A stretch of 64,000 nucleotides of DNA from Bog-473 sp963755495 (lineage in GTDB: Bacteria > Actinomycetota > Acidimicrobiia > Acidimicrobiales > RAAP-2): the NCBI GenBank assembly GCA_963755495.1, contig CAVWJS010000003.1:62001-126000 (forward strand). The letters run 5' to 3'. Numbering within the stretch: position 1 is the stretch's first letter; the number at the start of each line of letters is the position of its first letter. A program made the translations under genes and the position numbers. Shown here piece by piece: positions 51,686 through 60,777 of this stretch. Under the pieces are notes generated by a model. It was not told where the DNA came from, made no database searches, and worked only from the letters and a program-made list of their open reading frames with translations.

Positions 51686-52429
51686 TCAACTCGTAATTTT
51701 GGAGGAGGGGATCGTGTCGGTAAGCGGTGGGATGCCTATGACGACCGGCTCGCCCCACTGTGAAAGTGTTGTCGTCACTTTGGTTCCGCCCGAGACGATC
51801 CCCGTCTCCGTGACCGGCAGAGTTATCGCCCCTGTCGAAATGGTGAGGCTGTTTGTCACTTTGGGTAGCGACGTTGTGGCCGGAATCGTCCACTTCAGCA
51901 CGTGATATGTGATTGTCCCGTCAACAACGGTGGACAGCTTCGTTCCCTTCGCTTTCGGAAGCAGAGCGACGACTGAGGACATGGTGAGATCCGATTTGAG
52001 ATTGGCGTACTGGCTCGTGCCAGCTCTCCAGGACTCCCATTCCGTGCCAACCTTCTTTGCGTCCGTAGAGCTCATGCCGAAGAGCGTGGTGAGCCCAGAG
52101 CTGTTACCGCTGACATATGCATCGGTGGACGAGAGTCTGATGGCCAGAGCCGCCTTGCCTTCAACAAGGGACTCGGTGCCGCTGACGCGTCCCACGTCCG
52201 CAACGATTTTTTCCGTTTTCACGGGAGAGCTCGAATGGGCGACGAATACGACGTGTGCGCTCGCCTGCTTGCCTATGGCCAATTTGGCGCTCCTGATCAC
52301 CGAGTCCGTTGTCACGACTCCAGCCCATGCTGTAGCGCCAAGAGAGGCGAATACCACACAGGTTGTGAATCCCGATAAGAACAAGCCTAGGAAGACACTG
52401 ACATGCTTACGTAATGAAAACTCCACCAT
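51686..52429 (-). CDS. Exported protein, possibly LppX/LprG-like
   Basis: 247 aa with a signal peptide (basic start, VFLGLFLSGFTTCVVFASLG, cleavage after about AWA). The mature part is rich in Ser/Thr/Val beta strands: VAHSSSPVKTEKIVADVGRV, ALAIRLSSTDAYVSGNSSGL, ELESW-type loop EWESWRAGTSQYANLKSDL. The pattern (S-x-x-A-Y-V-x-G-N, W-x-x-x, YxxL, V-D-G-x-x-T-Y) resembles the LppX/LprAFG lipid carriers and related actinobacterial lipoproteins, but the lipobox Cys is not obvious. Its place next to the kdp operon is probably incidental. It is divergent from the DUF2254 gene. Confidence 0.6.
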   Translation of the reverse strand: MVEFSLRKHVSVFLGLFLSGFTTCVVFASLGATAWAGVVTTDSVIRSAKLAIGKQASAHVVFVAHSSSPVKTEKIVADVGRVSGTESLVEGKAALAIRLSSTDAYVSGNSSGLTTLFGMSSTDAKKVGTEWESWRAGTSQYANLKSDLTMSSVVALLPKAKGTKLSTVVDGTITYHVLKWTIPATTSLPKVTNSLTISTGAITLPVTETGIVSGGTKVTTTLSQWGEPVVIGIPPLTDTIPSSKITS

Positions 52430-52717
52430 CTCAACCTACCTTCTCGCCGCCGCCTGACTTTGTACCGCTCCTCCGTAAATCCGCCGAACGTTGTGGATGG
52501 ATTGATGCCGATCACGTGGGCATGAAGCGACGATGAGCGCCGTCTGTGTGGCGATCCGGCTAGTACAGTCGCGCATTGATGCGGCTGCTTGGTCAAACCA
52601 GATGATGGCGACAGATGGTCTGACGACGTCGCATAGGACTTCCGCAGTTCGATCCGCCCCCGGTACCGTTCAGAGTGCTCGCACGGGGAATTGCGTAGAG
52701 TGGATCAGAGATCGTCA

Positions 52718-54117
52718 ATGAACGAAACTGACTCGGCATATGTGGCAGTCCGTGGTGTCCGCGACGAGCAAACGGAACTCCCCAGCTGGCGTTGGGAAGC
52801 GCTGCGCACCACCTTTTGGTTGGTTCCAACCGTTCTTGTCGTGGTTGCCACCCTTCTTTTTTTGGTGACCTTTCGCATCGACTTAGCGGCATATGATCAC
52901 CGACTCACTCTGCCCTTTTGGATCCGAACCGGAAGTGCTGATGCTGGCCGTCAGGTCCTCATCGCCATTGCAGCCGCGGTCATCACCGTTATCGGCGTGG
53001 TGTTCTCCATCACCATCTTGGCCCTCACTCTCGCATCGCAGCAGTTCGGACCCAGGATGATGCGGAATTTCGTCCGAGATTGGGGAAACCAGCTGACGCT
53101 TGGGGTCTTTGTCGGTACATTTGTCTACTCCGTACTCGCGCTTGGCTTCATGTCCGGCGATTTCGTGCCTCACCTTTCGATCACGGTCGCCGAGGCGTTC
53201 CTTCTGGTCGATTTGGGCGTCCTTATTTACTTCATCCACCACATCGCCAAGTCAATTCAGCTGCCCGAGGTGATCGCAGGGATCGCGCGAGATCTCACAC
53301 GGGCTATTGATGCTGAATACCCCTTGCCGAATCCCGACGGGGAAGCGCTCACGGGAAAGGGGATCGGTCGGTCCATAGCAGAATTGTCGCAACTCCTTGA
53401 CGAGCGAGGGGTTGCAGTTCCTTCCAGTACCAGCGGCTATTTGCAGTTCGTCGGATATGCCCAGCTGGTCGAGATCGCCGTTCGGACCGATTCGGTGATC
53501 CGCCTCGTTCATCGGCCCGGCCATTTCATCGCGAAGGGACAGCCATTGGCCACCGTCTGGCCCGGAGGCGGGGGGGACTAGTCGCATTGGCGCTCTCCAA
53601 GGCACACGTGAGCGGTCCCCATCGGACCCTCATGCAAGATCCCGTATTCGCCATCGATCAGCTTGTTGAAATCGCCATCCGTGCTCTTTCCCCTGCTGTT
53701 AACGATACGTTTACGGCCCTCACGTGCATCGATTGGCTGTCGGCCGGGCTCAGCCAGGTTTCGAATCGACCACTGACCGAAGGCATCTACCGGGATCGAT
53801 TCGGGAGGGTGCGGCTCATCGAAACCGATCCCTCCTATGCCCGTATGGTCAACCGCTCCTTCGACAAGATCCGTCAGTCTTCCGCTGGCATGCCCGCAGT
53901 GATAATTCGGATGCTAGACGCCCTCAGTTCAGTTGCCTCTAGCACTGTCAGCCTTGAACAGCGACACGTCCTGACGCGTCAGGCGGAAATGATTCTCCGT
54001 AAGGCCGAGGAGTCCGTTCCTGAGGAAAACGACCTCGAAGAAATACGCATCCGTCATCGCAGCATGGTCTTGGGCGCTCTAGGCACAGAAGGGAACGGCG
54101 GGCAGACTCCAGCGTAG
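52718..54117 (+). pseudogene. DUF2254 membrane protein, one frameshift
   Basis: About 466 residues when mended. The N-terminal half has helices LVPTVLVVVATLLFLVTFRI, QVLIAIAAAVITVIGVVFSI and two more, with ALTLASQQFGPRMMRNFVRD, the hallmark of DUF2254. The cytoplasmic C-terminal half (from about 53587) has HRTLMQDPVFAIDQLVEIAI and RALSPAVNDTFTALTCIDWL, also typical. The break lies in a run of seven G at 53570-53576; eight would join WPGGGG to LVALALSK. The family is uncharacterised; some members sit near ion transport genes. ATG at 52718. Confidence 0.82.
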
Positions 54118-54239
54118 AATAAGGTCTGGACTTGATGATACGGATTCGTCTGCTGCGAGCGTTATACCTCGGTAATCGCTTCCTGTTTAAAGGAGGAGCG
54201 CCACCGGTTCTTGTGCCCACTGCCAAGTAGGCAGGTTCA

Positions 54240-55416
54240 ATGACCGCTACGGGACACTCCCCAATGCTGGTGAACACCGAGTCCGCGGTGCTTGAGAATG
54301 ATGCCGACGGGGTCGAAGCGGCCGGCCACTTCCGTATATACCTGGGCGCCGCGGCGGGAGTCGGGAAGACCTACGCCATGCTCAACGAGGGCCACCGGCG
54401 AAGCCAGCGGGGATCTGATGTCGTCATTGGGCTCCTGGAGTGTCATACGAGGCCGCATACCGAGGGGCTGTGCGCGGATCTCGAAGTAATTCCACGCCGG
54501 ATTGTCGAGTACAGGGGAACGGCCTTTGAGGAGATGGATCTCGCCGCTCTCCTCCAACGTCGCCCCAAGGTGGCACTCGTTGACGAGCTCGCCCACACGA
54601 ACGTCCCTGGATCGAGTCACAACCCGAAACGCTGGCAAGGGAATCGACGCCATCACCACCGTTAATATTCAGCACCTCGAAAGCATCGACGACGCGGTGG
54701 AGCAGATCACCGGGGTCCCAATAAATGAACGGGTTCCTGATTGGGTCCTTCGCAAAGCAGACCAAATCGAACTTGTCGACTCGTCCCCCGAACAGCTCCG
54801 TCGCCGAATGCTGCACGGCAATATCTATCCACCCGAGAAAGTCCCCCAAGCCCTTAGATTTTTTTCCGGGAAGACAATCTGATGGCCCTACGAGAGCTTG
54901 CCCTCCGCTTCCTTGCCGATGAGACCGAAGAAGAGCTCCTCGAACATCTCAATGCACACCACACAGGAGTCCTTTGGGAGACCAGTGAGCGCATCCTTGT
55001 TGGCGTGACAGCAGCACCGGGCACCAATGCCATTGTCCGAAGGGGCCTCCCGAATGGCAACACGGATCAAGGCGGAGCTTCACGTCTTGCACATCATCTC
55101 CGGCGAAGGCAACAACGGGGGGACGAAAAGCAATTGGAGAGGCTACGGCAGCGGACCACCGATGTCGGCGCTCACTGGAACGAGATCCAAGCCGAAGATT
55201 CCACACAAGCCCTCTTTGAGTTCGCTCGCACGCATCAGATCACCCAGATCGTCGTGTGGCTCAAGTGCACGAAGCCGTTGGCAGGAGCTGAAGAGTGGGG
55301 GCTCAATAGTCAGGAAGATATCCATGTTGGCTGCGCCTGCCGGCATCGATGTGCACATCATCGCGAGGCGTGATCAGGGCGAAACCACCGCTGCAATCCA
55401 TGACATGCCGGAATAG
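54240..55416 (+). pseudogene. KdpD-like sensor domain protein without kinase, several frameshifts
   Basis: N-terminal sensor half of KdpD only. Piece 1: HFRIYLGAAAGVGKTYAMLN (Walker A), SDVVIGLLECHTRP, KVALVDELAHTNVPGSSHNP (Walker B). Piece 2: GIDAITTVNIQHLESIDDAV, VPDWVLRKADQIELVDSSPE, LRRRMLHGNIYPPEKV. Piece 3: ALRELALRFLADETEEELLE, then the universal-stress-like domain in alternating frames: ERILVGVTAAPGTNAIVRR, RMATRIKAELHVLHIISGEG, QALFEFARTHQITQIVV, GSSARSRWQELKSGGSIVRK. Breaks: near 54645 (also a loss of about 8 codons), 54866 (seven T where eight fit), 55040 (extra G), 55115 (G run) and 55258. The membrane and histidine kinase parts of full KdpD are absent, as in short KdpD proteins of some bacteria. 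It should report K+ or c-di-AMP status. Confidence 0.8.
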
Positions 55417-55604
55417 TTGCAACTCCCACCAAGCAGGTGTCGGCGAGGATCTCCCAAATTGTTCGGCGCTTTGGACGATCATTTCCGGGAGCATACAGCC
55501 AGCCTAACGGAGCTGGTTCATATTCTTTTATGTGGAAAGAAGAGAATGTTTACAGCCTATTGATGCCTTCATCGATCACAATGAATGATGATGGAGGTGC
55601 GGTG

Positions 55605-56111
55605 ATGTGGGATCGCCTACTGCTAGCAATCGACCAATATGAATCAGGGCAGACCGCCCTGAAATTCACAGCAGAACTGGCCTCGTTGACTTCTGCCGAC
55701 GTACGGGTCCTCCATGTGCGTGAACTCTCAGGGCTGGCGAGGGTTCCGCCACTCGAGACTCCGGCCGAAGCAGATTCCCTCGTAGAGGAAGCGGTGTTCT
55801 CGTTGCGCCTGGTCGGCGTCGGTGCGGAAGGTCGAGCATGTTCTTTTCCCGAGGACCAAGTTCCACTTCGAATCGTCGAGGAATCGTTGTACGGGACATG
55901 TGACGCCATAGTGCTTGGGACCCGTCGACTTCGCGGCGTCAGTCGTCTTTCCGGTCGGGGCGTACGAGATCGCGTTCTCCGCCTCAGCATATTGCCGGTG
56001 CTGGCTGCGCCAACTCCGCTCCACAATGGGATTTACAGCCCGGGCAGAATCAGATCTGTACCAAGGAACGACAGTGGGCCTCGGACCTCGCATCCAAAAG
56101 GCGACTGGTGA
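55605..56111 (+). CDS. Universal stress protein family
   Basis: 168 aa from the ATG at 55605, with GGAGGTG seven bases upstream. UspA fold: MWDRLLLAIDQYESGQTALK, then ADVRVLHVRELSGL, CDAIVLGTRRLRGVSRLSGR and VRDRVLRLSILPVLAAP. The ATP-binding motif G-x-x-x-x-x-x-x-x-x-G-(S/T) is partly kept (GTRRLRGVSRLSGRGVRDRV), with no Ser/Thr after the last Gly, so nucleotide binding is uncertain. It follows the KdpD-like gene by 190 bases on the same strand, and universal stress domains and KdpD are functionally linked in several bacteria. The last 25 residues have no family likeness. Confidence 0.82.
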   Translation: MWDRLLLAIDQYESGQTALKFTAELASLTSADVRVLHVRELSGLARVPPLETPAEADSLVEEAVFSLRLVGVGAEGRACSFPEDQVPLRIVEESLYGTCDAIVLGTRRLRGVSRLSGRGVRDRVLRLSILPVLAAPTPLHNGIYSPGRIRSVPRNDSGPRTSHPKGDW

Positions 56112-56190
56112 TGAGACCCTGCTCGGATCGCCCTATGGGCCCGAACAATGCAGAATGCCTGGTCGCTGCGTTATCGAAGGTTCATCAACA

Positions 56191-56642
56191 ATGCGCTATG
56201 TCTATGGCAGAGCTCGAACCATCTCGATTGTCTTTGCGGTGAGATTTTTTGGTTGTTGCTTATAGGCATCGTTCACATTCATAGTGGAGCCAGCAAAGGG
56301 CTCTTGGCCGTGATGGCATCTCTTGTACTCACCACCACCATTCGATCTGGTATCTCATTTGTGTTGATCCTTGAACCGGACCGGATTACCACGAGAACGT
56401 TGATCCGTACGCGGTCATGGGCATATTCTGAACTTCAGTCGGCAGAAGGGGTCGTCTCATCCGAAAAGATGGGCCGTCGCTCCACAATCGTATTGCGCCC
56501 GAAGATTGGGAAGCCGTTCGCATTCAAGACGCTCGGCGAGGCTTCAGACGCAACGCCTCTCACCCATTCCGCAGTCCAACAAATCAATGGTCGTATCTTT
56601 TATTCGGCTCTCATCCACCCGATGACGCGTGCCAGGGCATGA
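56191..56642 (+). pseudogene. Small membrane protein with bacterial PH domain, one frameshift
   Basis: About 150 residues when mended. First frame: MRYVYGRARTISIVFAVRFF; second frame: LLLIGIVHIHSGASKGLLAV, MASLVLTTTIRSGISFVL (helices), then the PH-like part LEPDRITTRTLIRTRSWAYS and GRRSTIVLRPKIGKPFAFKT. The frame changes within the six-T run at 56248-56253. Small two-helix plus PH (bPH_6) proteins are common in actinobacteria and of unknown function. The start at 56191 is the first Met of the N-terminal frame and has no strong ribosome site. Confidence 0.55.
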
Positions 56643-56703
56643 TTCACGCACGGTGATGTCCTGCTGCGCGAGGGCGTTCAGCACCCCCGAACGCTCTCCT
56701 CGT

Positions 56704-58083
56704 TCACGAGTCGACTTCCCTTTGCAACTCCGCGGACGCGCGCCGCGGTTCGAGCGTCAGCTGTCCGGTGTTGGCGTCGAAGTCGAACAGCTCCCCGTAG
56801 CGGCCCCATTGAATGGCAATGTCAAGTTGTCGTCGTACCTCTTCTTCGGAGAAACCACGACGGAGCAGATCGACGAAGAATCCTTCACCAAGCGTGCCGT
56901 CCTTGGTCGAACGAAGACTCCGACAGATGGCGCGTACGAGGGGTGCCCGTTCTTCCGCCTGGCGAGCGAAGATATCCTTAGAGCGCTGGATGTCAGCGGC
57001 GACGAAACCGCGGCCCTCATTGGTGATCTCCATGTCGGCATCGGCAACCGTCGCCAGACCGAGAAGTTGAGCGGCGTCAACCAGTGGGAGGAGGGCGTCC
57101 ACCTCGAAGGTGAGATCATGGGCCAGCTTGGGTAGATCATCTCGACCTCCTCGCGCCTCGAGGATCTCCAATAGACCCGACATCCCACCCACGGTCGCCT
57201 CGGGTAAGGGCACCTCCGTCGGGGAACCTTCTCCGGGCGAGGCTGTAGTCCAGATGTGCGCCGGCACCCCGGTCGAGCTCTCAGTCATGATTCCGTAGAT
57301 TTCATCCACCAATGCCCCGAAGGCCTCATCGTGCCGATTGCGAGGTTGGGGAAAGATGCAGGTGATCTCCGAGCGGATACGTCCTGGGTTCGATCCAAGC
57401 ACGAAGATTCGGTCGGCCAACACGACCGCCTCTTCAATATTGTGGGTCACGATGAGCATGGCCTTGGTCGGAAAATCAGGCTCCTTCCAAAGTCGTAAGA
57501 GCTCCGCTCGCAGGTTCAAGGCGGTAAGCACGTCCAGCGCAGAAAAGGGCTCGTCCATGAGCAGTGCGTCGGGTTCGACCACCAAGGCGCGGGCGAAGCC
57601 CACCCGTTGGCGCATTCCCCCGGATAGCTCTTTGGGGAAAGCGGACTCGAAACCGTCCAATCCGATGCGATCGATGGCGGCTTCTGCCCGTTCCTTGCGT
57701 TCAGCCGCTCCTACGCCCTGGGCCTCTAACCCGAGCTCGACATTCTGGGCCACAGTCAGCCACGGCAGAAGGGCAAAGCTCTGGAAGACCATGGAGACGC
57801 CCGGATTAGCGCCGTTAAGCGGCGTGCCCCGATAGCTCACTTCGCCCGAGGTAGGGGCGATAAGGCCGGCGATACAGCGAAGCAACGTGCTCTTCCCTGA
57901 GCCCGACCGTCCGAGCAGGGCCACGATCTCCCCTTCGTGTAGGGATAAGGAGATGTCGTCGAGTACCGGTAGAGGGCTGCCGTCGGGTGAGGTGAAGGTC
58001 TTGGTCACATGAGACACTTCGATGATCGAAGAACCCTCAGGGATCGGTGACCGGTCGGCCGCGGATGGTGCGATTGATGTCAC
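56704..58083 (-). CDS. ABC transporter ATP-binding protein with AAA-associated C-terminal domain
   Basis: 459 aa from the GTG at 58083. ATPase domain (about 18-250) of the nitrate/sulfonate/taurine class: Walker A LLGRSGSGKSTLLRCIAGL, Q-loop MVFQSFALLPWLTV, signature KELSGGMRQRVGFARALVVE, Walker B ALLMDEPFSALDVLTALNLR, H-loop MLIVTHNIEEAVVLADRIF. The C-terminal domain (about 310-450: MSGLLEILEARGGRDDLPKL, DLLRRGFSEEEVRRQLDIAI, WGRYGELFDFDANTGQL) is the AAA-associated domain known only from this transporter subgroup. The start overlaps the permease stop (GTGA). No solute-binding protein is encoded nearby, so the substrate stays open. Confidence 0.92.
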   Translation of the reverse strand: MTSIAPSAADRSPIPEGSSIIEVSHVTKTFTSPDGSPLPVLDDISLSLHEGEIVALLGRSGSGKSTLLRCIAGLIAPTSGEVSYRGTPLNGANPGVSMVFQSFALLPWLTVAQNVELGLEAQGVGAAERKERAEAAIDRIGLDGFESAFPKELSGGMRQRVGFARALVVEPDALLMDEPFSALDVLTALNLRAELLRLWKEPDFPTKAMLIVTHNIEEAVVLADRIFVLGSNPGRIRSEITCIFPQPRNRHDEAFGALVDEIYGIMTESSTGVPAHIWTTASPGEGSPTEVPLPEATVGGMSGLLEILEARGGRDDLPKLAHDLTFEVDALLPLVDAAQLLGLATVADADMEITNEGRGFVAADIQRSKDIFARQAEERAPLVRAICRSLRSTKDGTLGEGFFVDLLRRGFSEEEVRRQLDIAIQWGRYGELFDFDANTGQLTLEPRRASAELQREVDS

Positions 58084-59828
58084 AACGAGTACCTGCTTTC
58101 GGCCAGGCGGTACAGCCGACGCCAGAAGATTCGGTTGACCACGACGACAAAAATGCTCATAACCACGCCGGCACCAAGTAGGAAGGCGAACTTTCCCTCC
58201 GTCGACTTGACGGCGATGTAGTGGCCCAACCCGACTGAGTGCAGTGTCGTGCGATGCCAGGTCACTATCTCGGCCACGATCGAAGCGTTCCAGGCCCCGC
58301 CGGCCGCGGTGATCCCACCGGTCACGTAGTAGGGGAAGATGGCCGGCAGTATGACACGCCGCCATCGAAGGCGTCGGGTCAGATGCATGTTTGTGGCCAT
58401 CTCTCGTAAGTCGTTGGGAATAGAACTAGCCCCGGCGATGACATTGAAGAGGATGTACCACTGCGCTCCTAGCATCATCAACAAGATCGCTCCAATGTTG
58501 AGCGAGATGTGCAGGTCGATGAATACCAATGTGATGAGAGGAAAGAGCAAGATGGCGGGAAAGCTGGCTAGCACCTGGACCACAGGCTGGGCGTAGCGAG
58601 CCAGTTTCGGATCCATGCCGATCTTGACCCCGACCGGTACCCAGATAAGGGTCGAAAGGGTTATCAGCACGACGACTCGGGAAAAGGTGACAAAGCCCAG
58701 CCCGAACAGGTAAGGGAAGCGCCCGAAGCCGACCACACGGCCGAGATAGGCCAGCCCGGCGTAGGCACCCCACAGCGATATCCCCCCGACGAACGCCCAA
58801 AATGCGACGTCGCCGAAGCGTTTTCGGTGAGTATCAACGGCCAACGGATACTCGGCCAGACCGAACGGACGGGTGACTCGATCGAGACCACGACCGATCG
58901 GGCGGGTGACCTTGCCGAGCACCTTCGGAATCGACGAGCGCCGTAGCAGGTTGAGCACCGTGGAACGCGGTGTATCCGACGAGGTGGATGTCTCAATCCG
59001 GAACTTCTCGGCCCAGGCCACCAACGGACGAAAGACGAAGAAGTTGGTCCCGACGACCAAGACGACCATGGCCAGAATCGCCACCACCACTTTGCCGTAG
59101 GAACCCTCCTGGACGGCCGCTCCCATGAAGCTGCCAATACCCGGCAGGTCAATTGGCTGTCCCTTGCCGTGTATGAAAACGGTCACGGCCTCCGACGCGG
59201 TGAGAAAGAACCACCCGCCGCCCATGGACATCATGGCGTTCCACACCAAGCCAATCATCGAGGAGGGCACGTCAAGCTTCCAGAATCGCTGCCACTTGGT
59301 CAGTCGGTACATACGAGCGGCCTCGTCCAATTCGACCGGCTGTGCGATGAGTGAGTGATAGAAGCTAAACGTCATGTTCCAGGCCTGTGATGTGAAGATG
59401 ACAAAGATCGAAGCCGCTTCGAGACCAAATTGGCTGCCGGGAAACAGGTTAATGAAGATAGTGAGCGCAACTGGCAAGAAAACGAGAATCGGGATTGATT
59501 GCAGGATGTCAAGAATCGGTACGAGTACTTTTCTCGCTCGCTGGAGCCTGGCCGCCGCCGTCCCGTAGGCGAACGTGAATGCCGTTGAGAGCGCGAGAGC
59601 AACGAACATGCGCGTTAAAGAGCGGGCCGCGTAGTACGGCAGTTCACTGAGACTGGTCGAGATCCTTTCCGATGAATGCCCCGGAATGAAGTTGACGGTC
59701 ATCGAGCGGCCAAGACGCACTGCCGCGTAGAGCAACGCCAAGAGCATGGCGCCAACAAGGAGGTCAGCGGGGCTCAAAGCGGGTCGCCGAAGCACCGCTC
59801 GCGCCGGTATGGATCGTCGGGTAACCAC
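58080..59828 (-). CDS. ABC transporter permease, two fused BPD_transp_1 domains
   Basis: 582-aa permease in which two inner-membrane domains of the NitT/TauT type are fused. Domain 1 (about 60-280): LQSIPILVFLPVALTIFINL and the EAA loop VELDEAARMYRLTKWQRFWK; domain 2 (about 350-575): VVQVLASFPAILLFPLITLV and PNDLREMATNMHLTRRLRWR, the second EAA loop. A basic linker joins them. The two halves would replace the usual homodimer. A perfect AGGAGGTG lies 8 bases before the GTG at 59828. It is in one operon with the ATPase gene, overlapping by four bases. Confidence 0.92.
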   Translation of the reverse strand: MVTRRSIPARAVLRRPALSPADLLVGAMLLALLYAAVRLGRSMTVNFIPGHSSERISTSLSELPYYAARSLTRMFVALALSTAFTFAYGTAAARLQRARKVLVPILDILQSIPILVFLPVALTIFINLFPGSQFGLEAASIFVIFTSQAWNMTFSFYHSLIAQPVELDEAARMYRLTKWQRFWKLDVPSSMIGLVWNAMMSMGGGWFFLTASEAVTVFIHGKGQPIDLPGIGSFMGAAVQEGSYGKVVVAILAMVVLVVGTNFFVFRPLVAWAEKFRIETSTSSDTPRSTVLNLLRRSSIPKVLGKVTRPIGRGLDRVTRPFGLAEYPLAVDTHRKRFGDVAFWAFVGGISLWGAYAGLAYLGRVVGFGRFPYLFGLGFVTFSRVVVLITLSTLIWVPVGVKIGMDPKLARYAQPVVQVLASFPAILLFPLITLVFIDLHISLNIGAILLMMLGAQWYILFNVIAGASSIPNDLREMATNMHLTRRLRWRRVILPAIFPYYVTGGITAAGGAWNASIVAEIVTWHRTTLHSVGLGHYIAVKSTEGKFAFLLGAGVVMSIFVVVVNRIFWRRLYRLAESRYSL

Positions 59829-60397
59829 GTGTATTCACCTCCTCAGCGATATTTCGGGGCGATTGCCAGCGGCGGACGGTCAGTGCGGCATGTGCATTTC
59901 GTCAGGTGTCCGCGCTACGGATCCTAAGCTCCCCACAGCACGGTCACGAAGGTGGATGGAGACGTCGACAACTCTGGCCTCCTCAACCGCACACTGCATT
60001 CCTCTTGGCGTCTTGAGCCAACCGCCAATGGCTGTCCCAACCTTGTACTTCGCCAACCCGCCACCAGAGTGCTCGGGTGGCGCTTCATAAGGCCCCGTCT
60101 CCGAAATTACTGCGATCGGTACAGATGTAGATGGGATGTCGATAGTTCCCATACTTGAGTAAATGGAACGTAAATCAACCGAAGCAATAGGATCTCAACA
60201 AAGGCCGTCCCGTCATTAATAATTTGTTCGTGGCTGGTCACGCACCAACCATTCCCGATTAGATGTGTAAGTGATCGCTCCAGAAGCCGAACACCGATGC
60301 GTCTGGCCGCAGTCGATCCCCGTTACCCTCTCGGCGCAACTGAAATCCAGGAGCGTCACAACATGAGCAGGGGCGCACTTGCTGACCGGTGGGGATC
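59829..60397. other. No gene supported
   Basis: About 570 bases. A minus-strand frame of 90 codons (59880-60152) ends 51 bases before the permease but has no domain or ribosome site, so I did not call it. Confidence 0.4.
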
Positions 60398-60530
60398 GTG
60401 AGAAATGTGATCGCCGTCGTTGTGACGTTCGCCTTCTGCCGCGATTTCGGTGATCGTCGCCCTCTGGGTGATCAATCGTTGGGAGCGTCGGCATAAGTCA
60501 GAATCTCAAGCCACAGATTTGAAGCGTTAA
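60398..60530 (+). pseudogene. Small single-helix membrane peptide, frameshifted
   Basis: GTG at 60398 after GGTGGGG. The first frame reads VRNVIAVVVTFAF, then the next frame SAAISVIVALWVINRWERRH and KSESQATDLKR up to TAA at 60528-60530. Together they make a plausible peptide of about 44 residues with one helix and a basic, charged C-terminus. An extra base near 60437 splits it. No family recognised; could be chance. Confidence 0.3.
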
Positions 60531-60777
60531 GACCATGAAAGCTGAGCCCGGTCGGAGTGAACTCCCTCGCACTGCCGCGGGTCAACGAGGCTTCCATAGG
60601 ATTCGATGCCTGATGCGACAGCGTCAACTCAACTGTGCGACGGCTCATCACTCGTTAGACCGACGTACCGAGGTCGAGGAATGGCACTCTCCTGAAAGCA
60701 CGGACCATCAACCTCTGTTCACCAAGGCTCCAGATTGGGGTGTCCAATCCAGCAAATGAGCGCCGAGGGTTCCATTA
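60531..60777. other. No gene recognised
   Basis: About 250 bases between the small peptide and the stop of the KimA-like gene; nothing supported. Confidence 0.4.

Noticed and set aside
59880..60152. 90-codon minus-strand frame upstream of the ABC permease
   Set aside because: No domain, no ribosome site, and composition not clearly coding; left uncalled.
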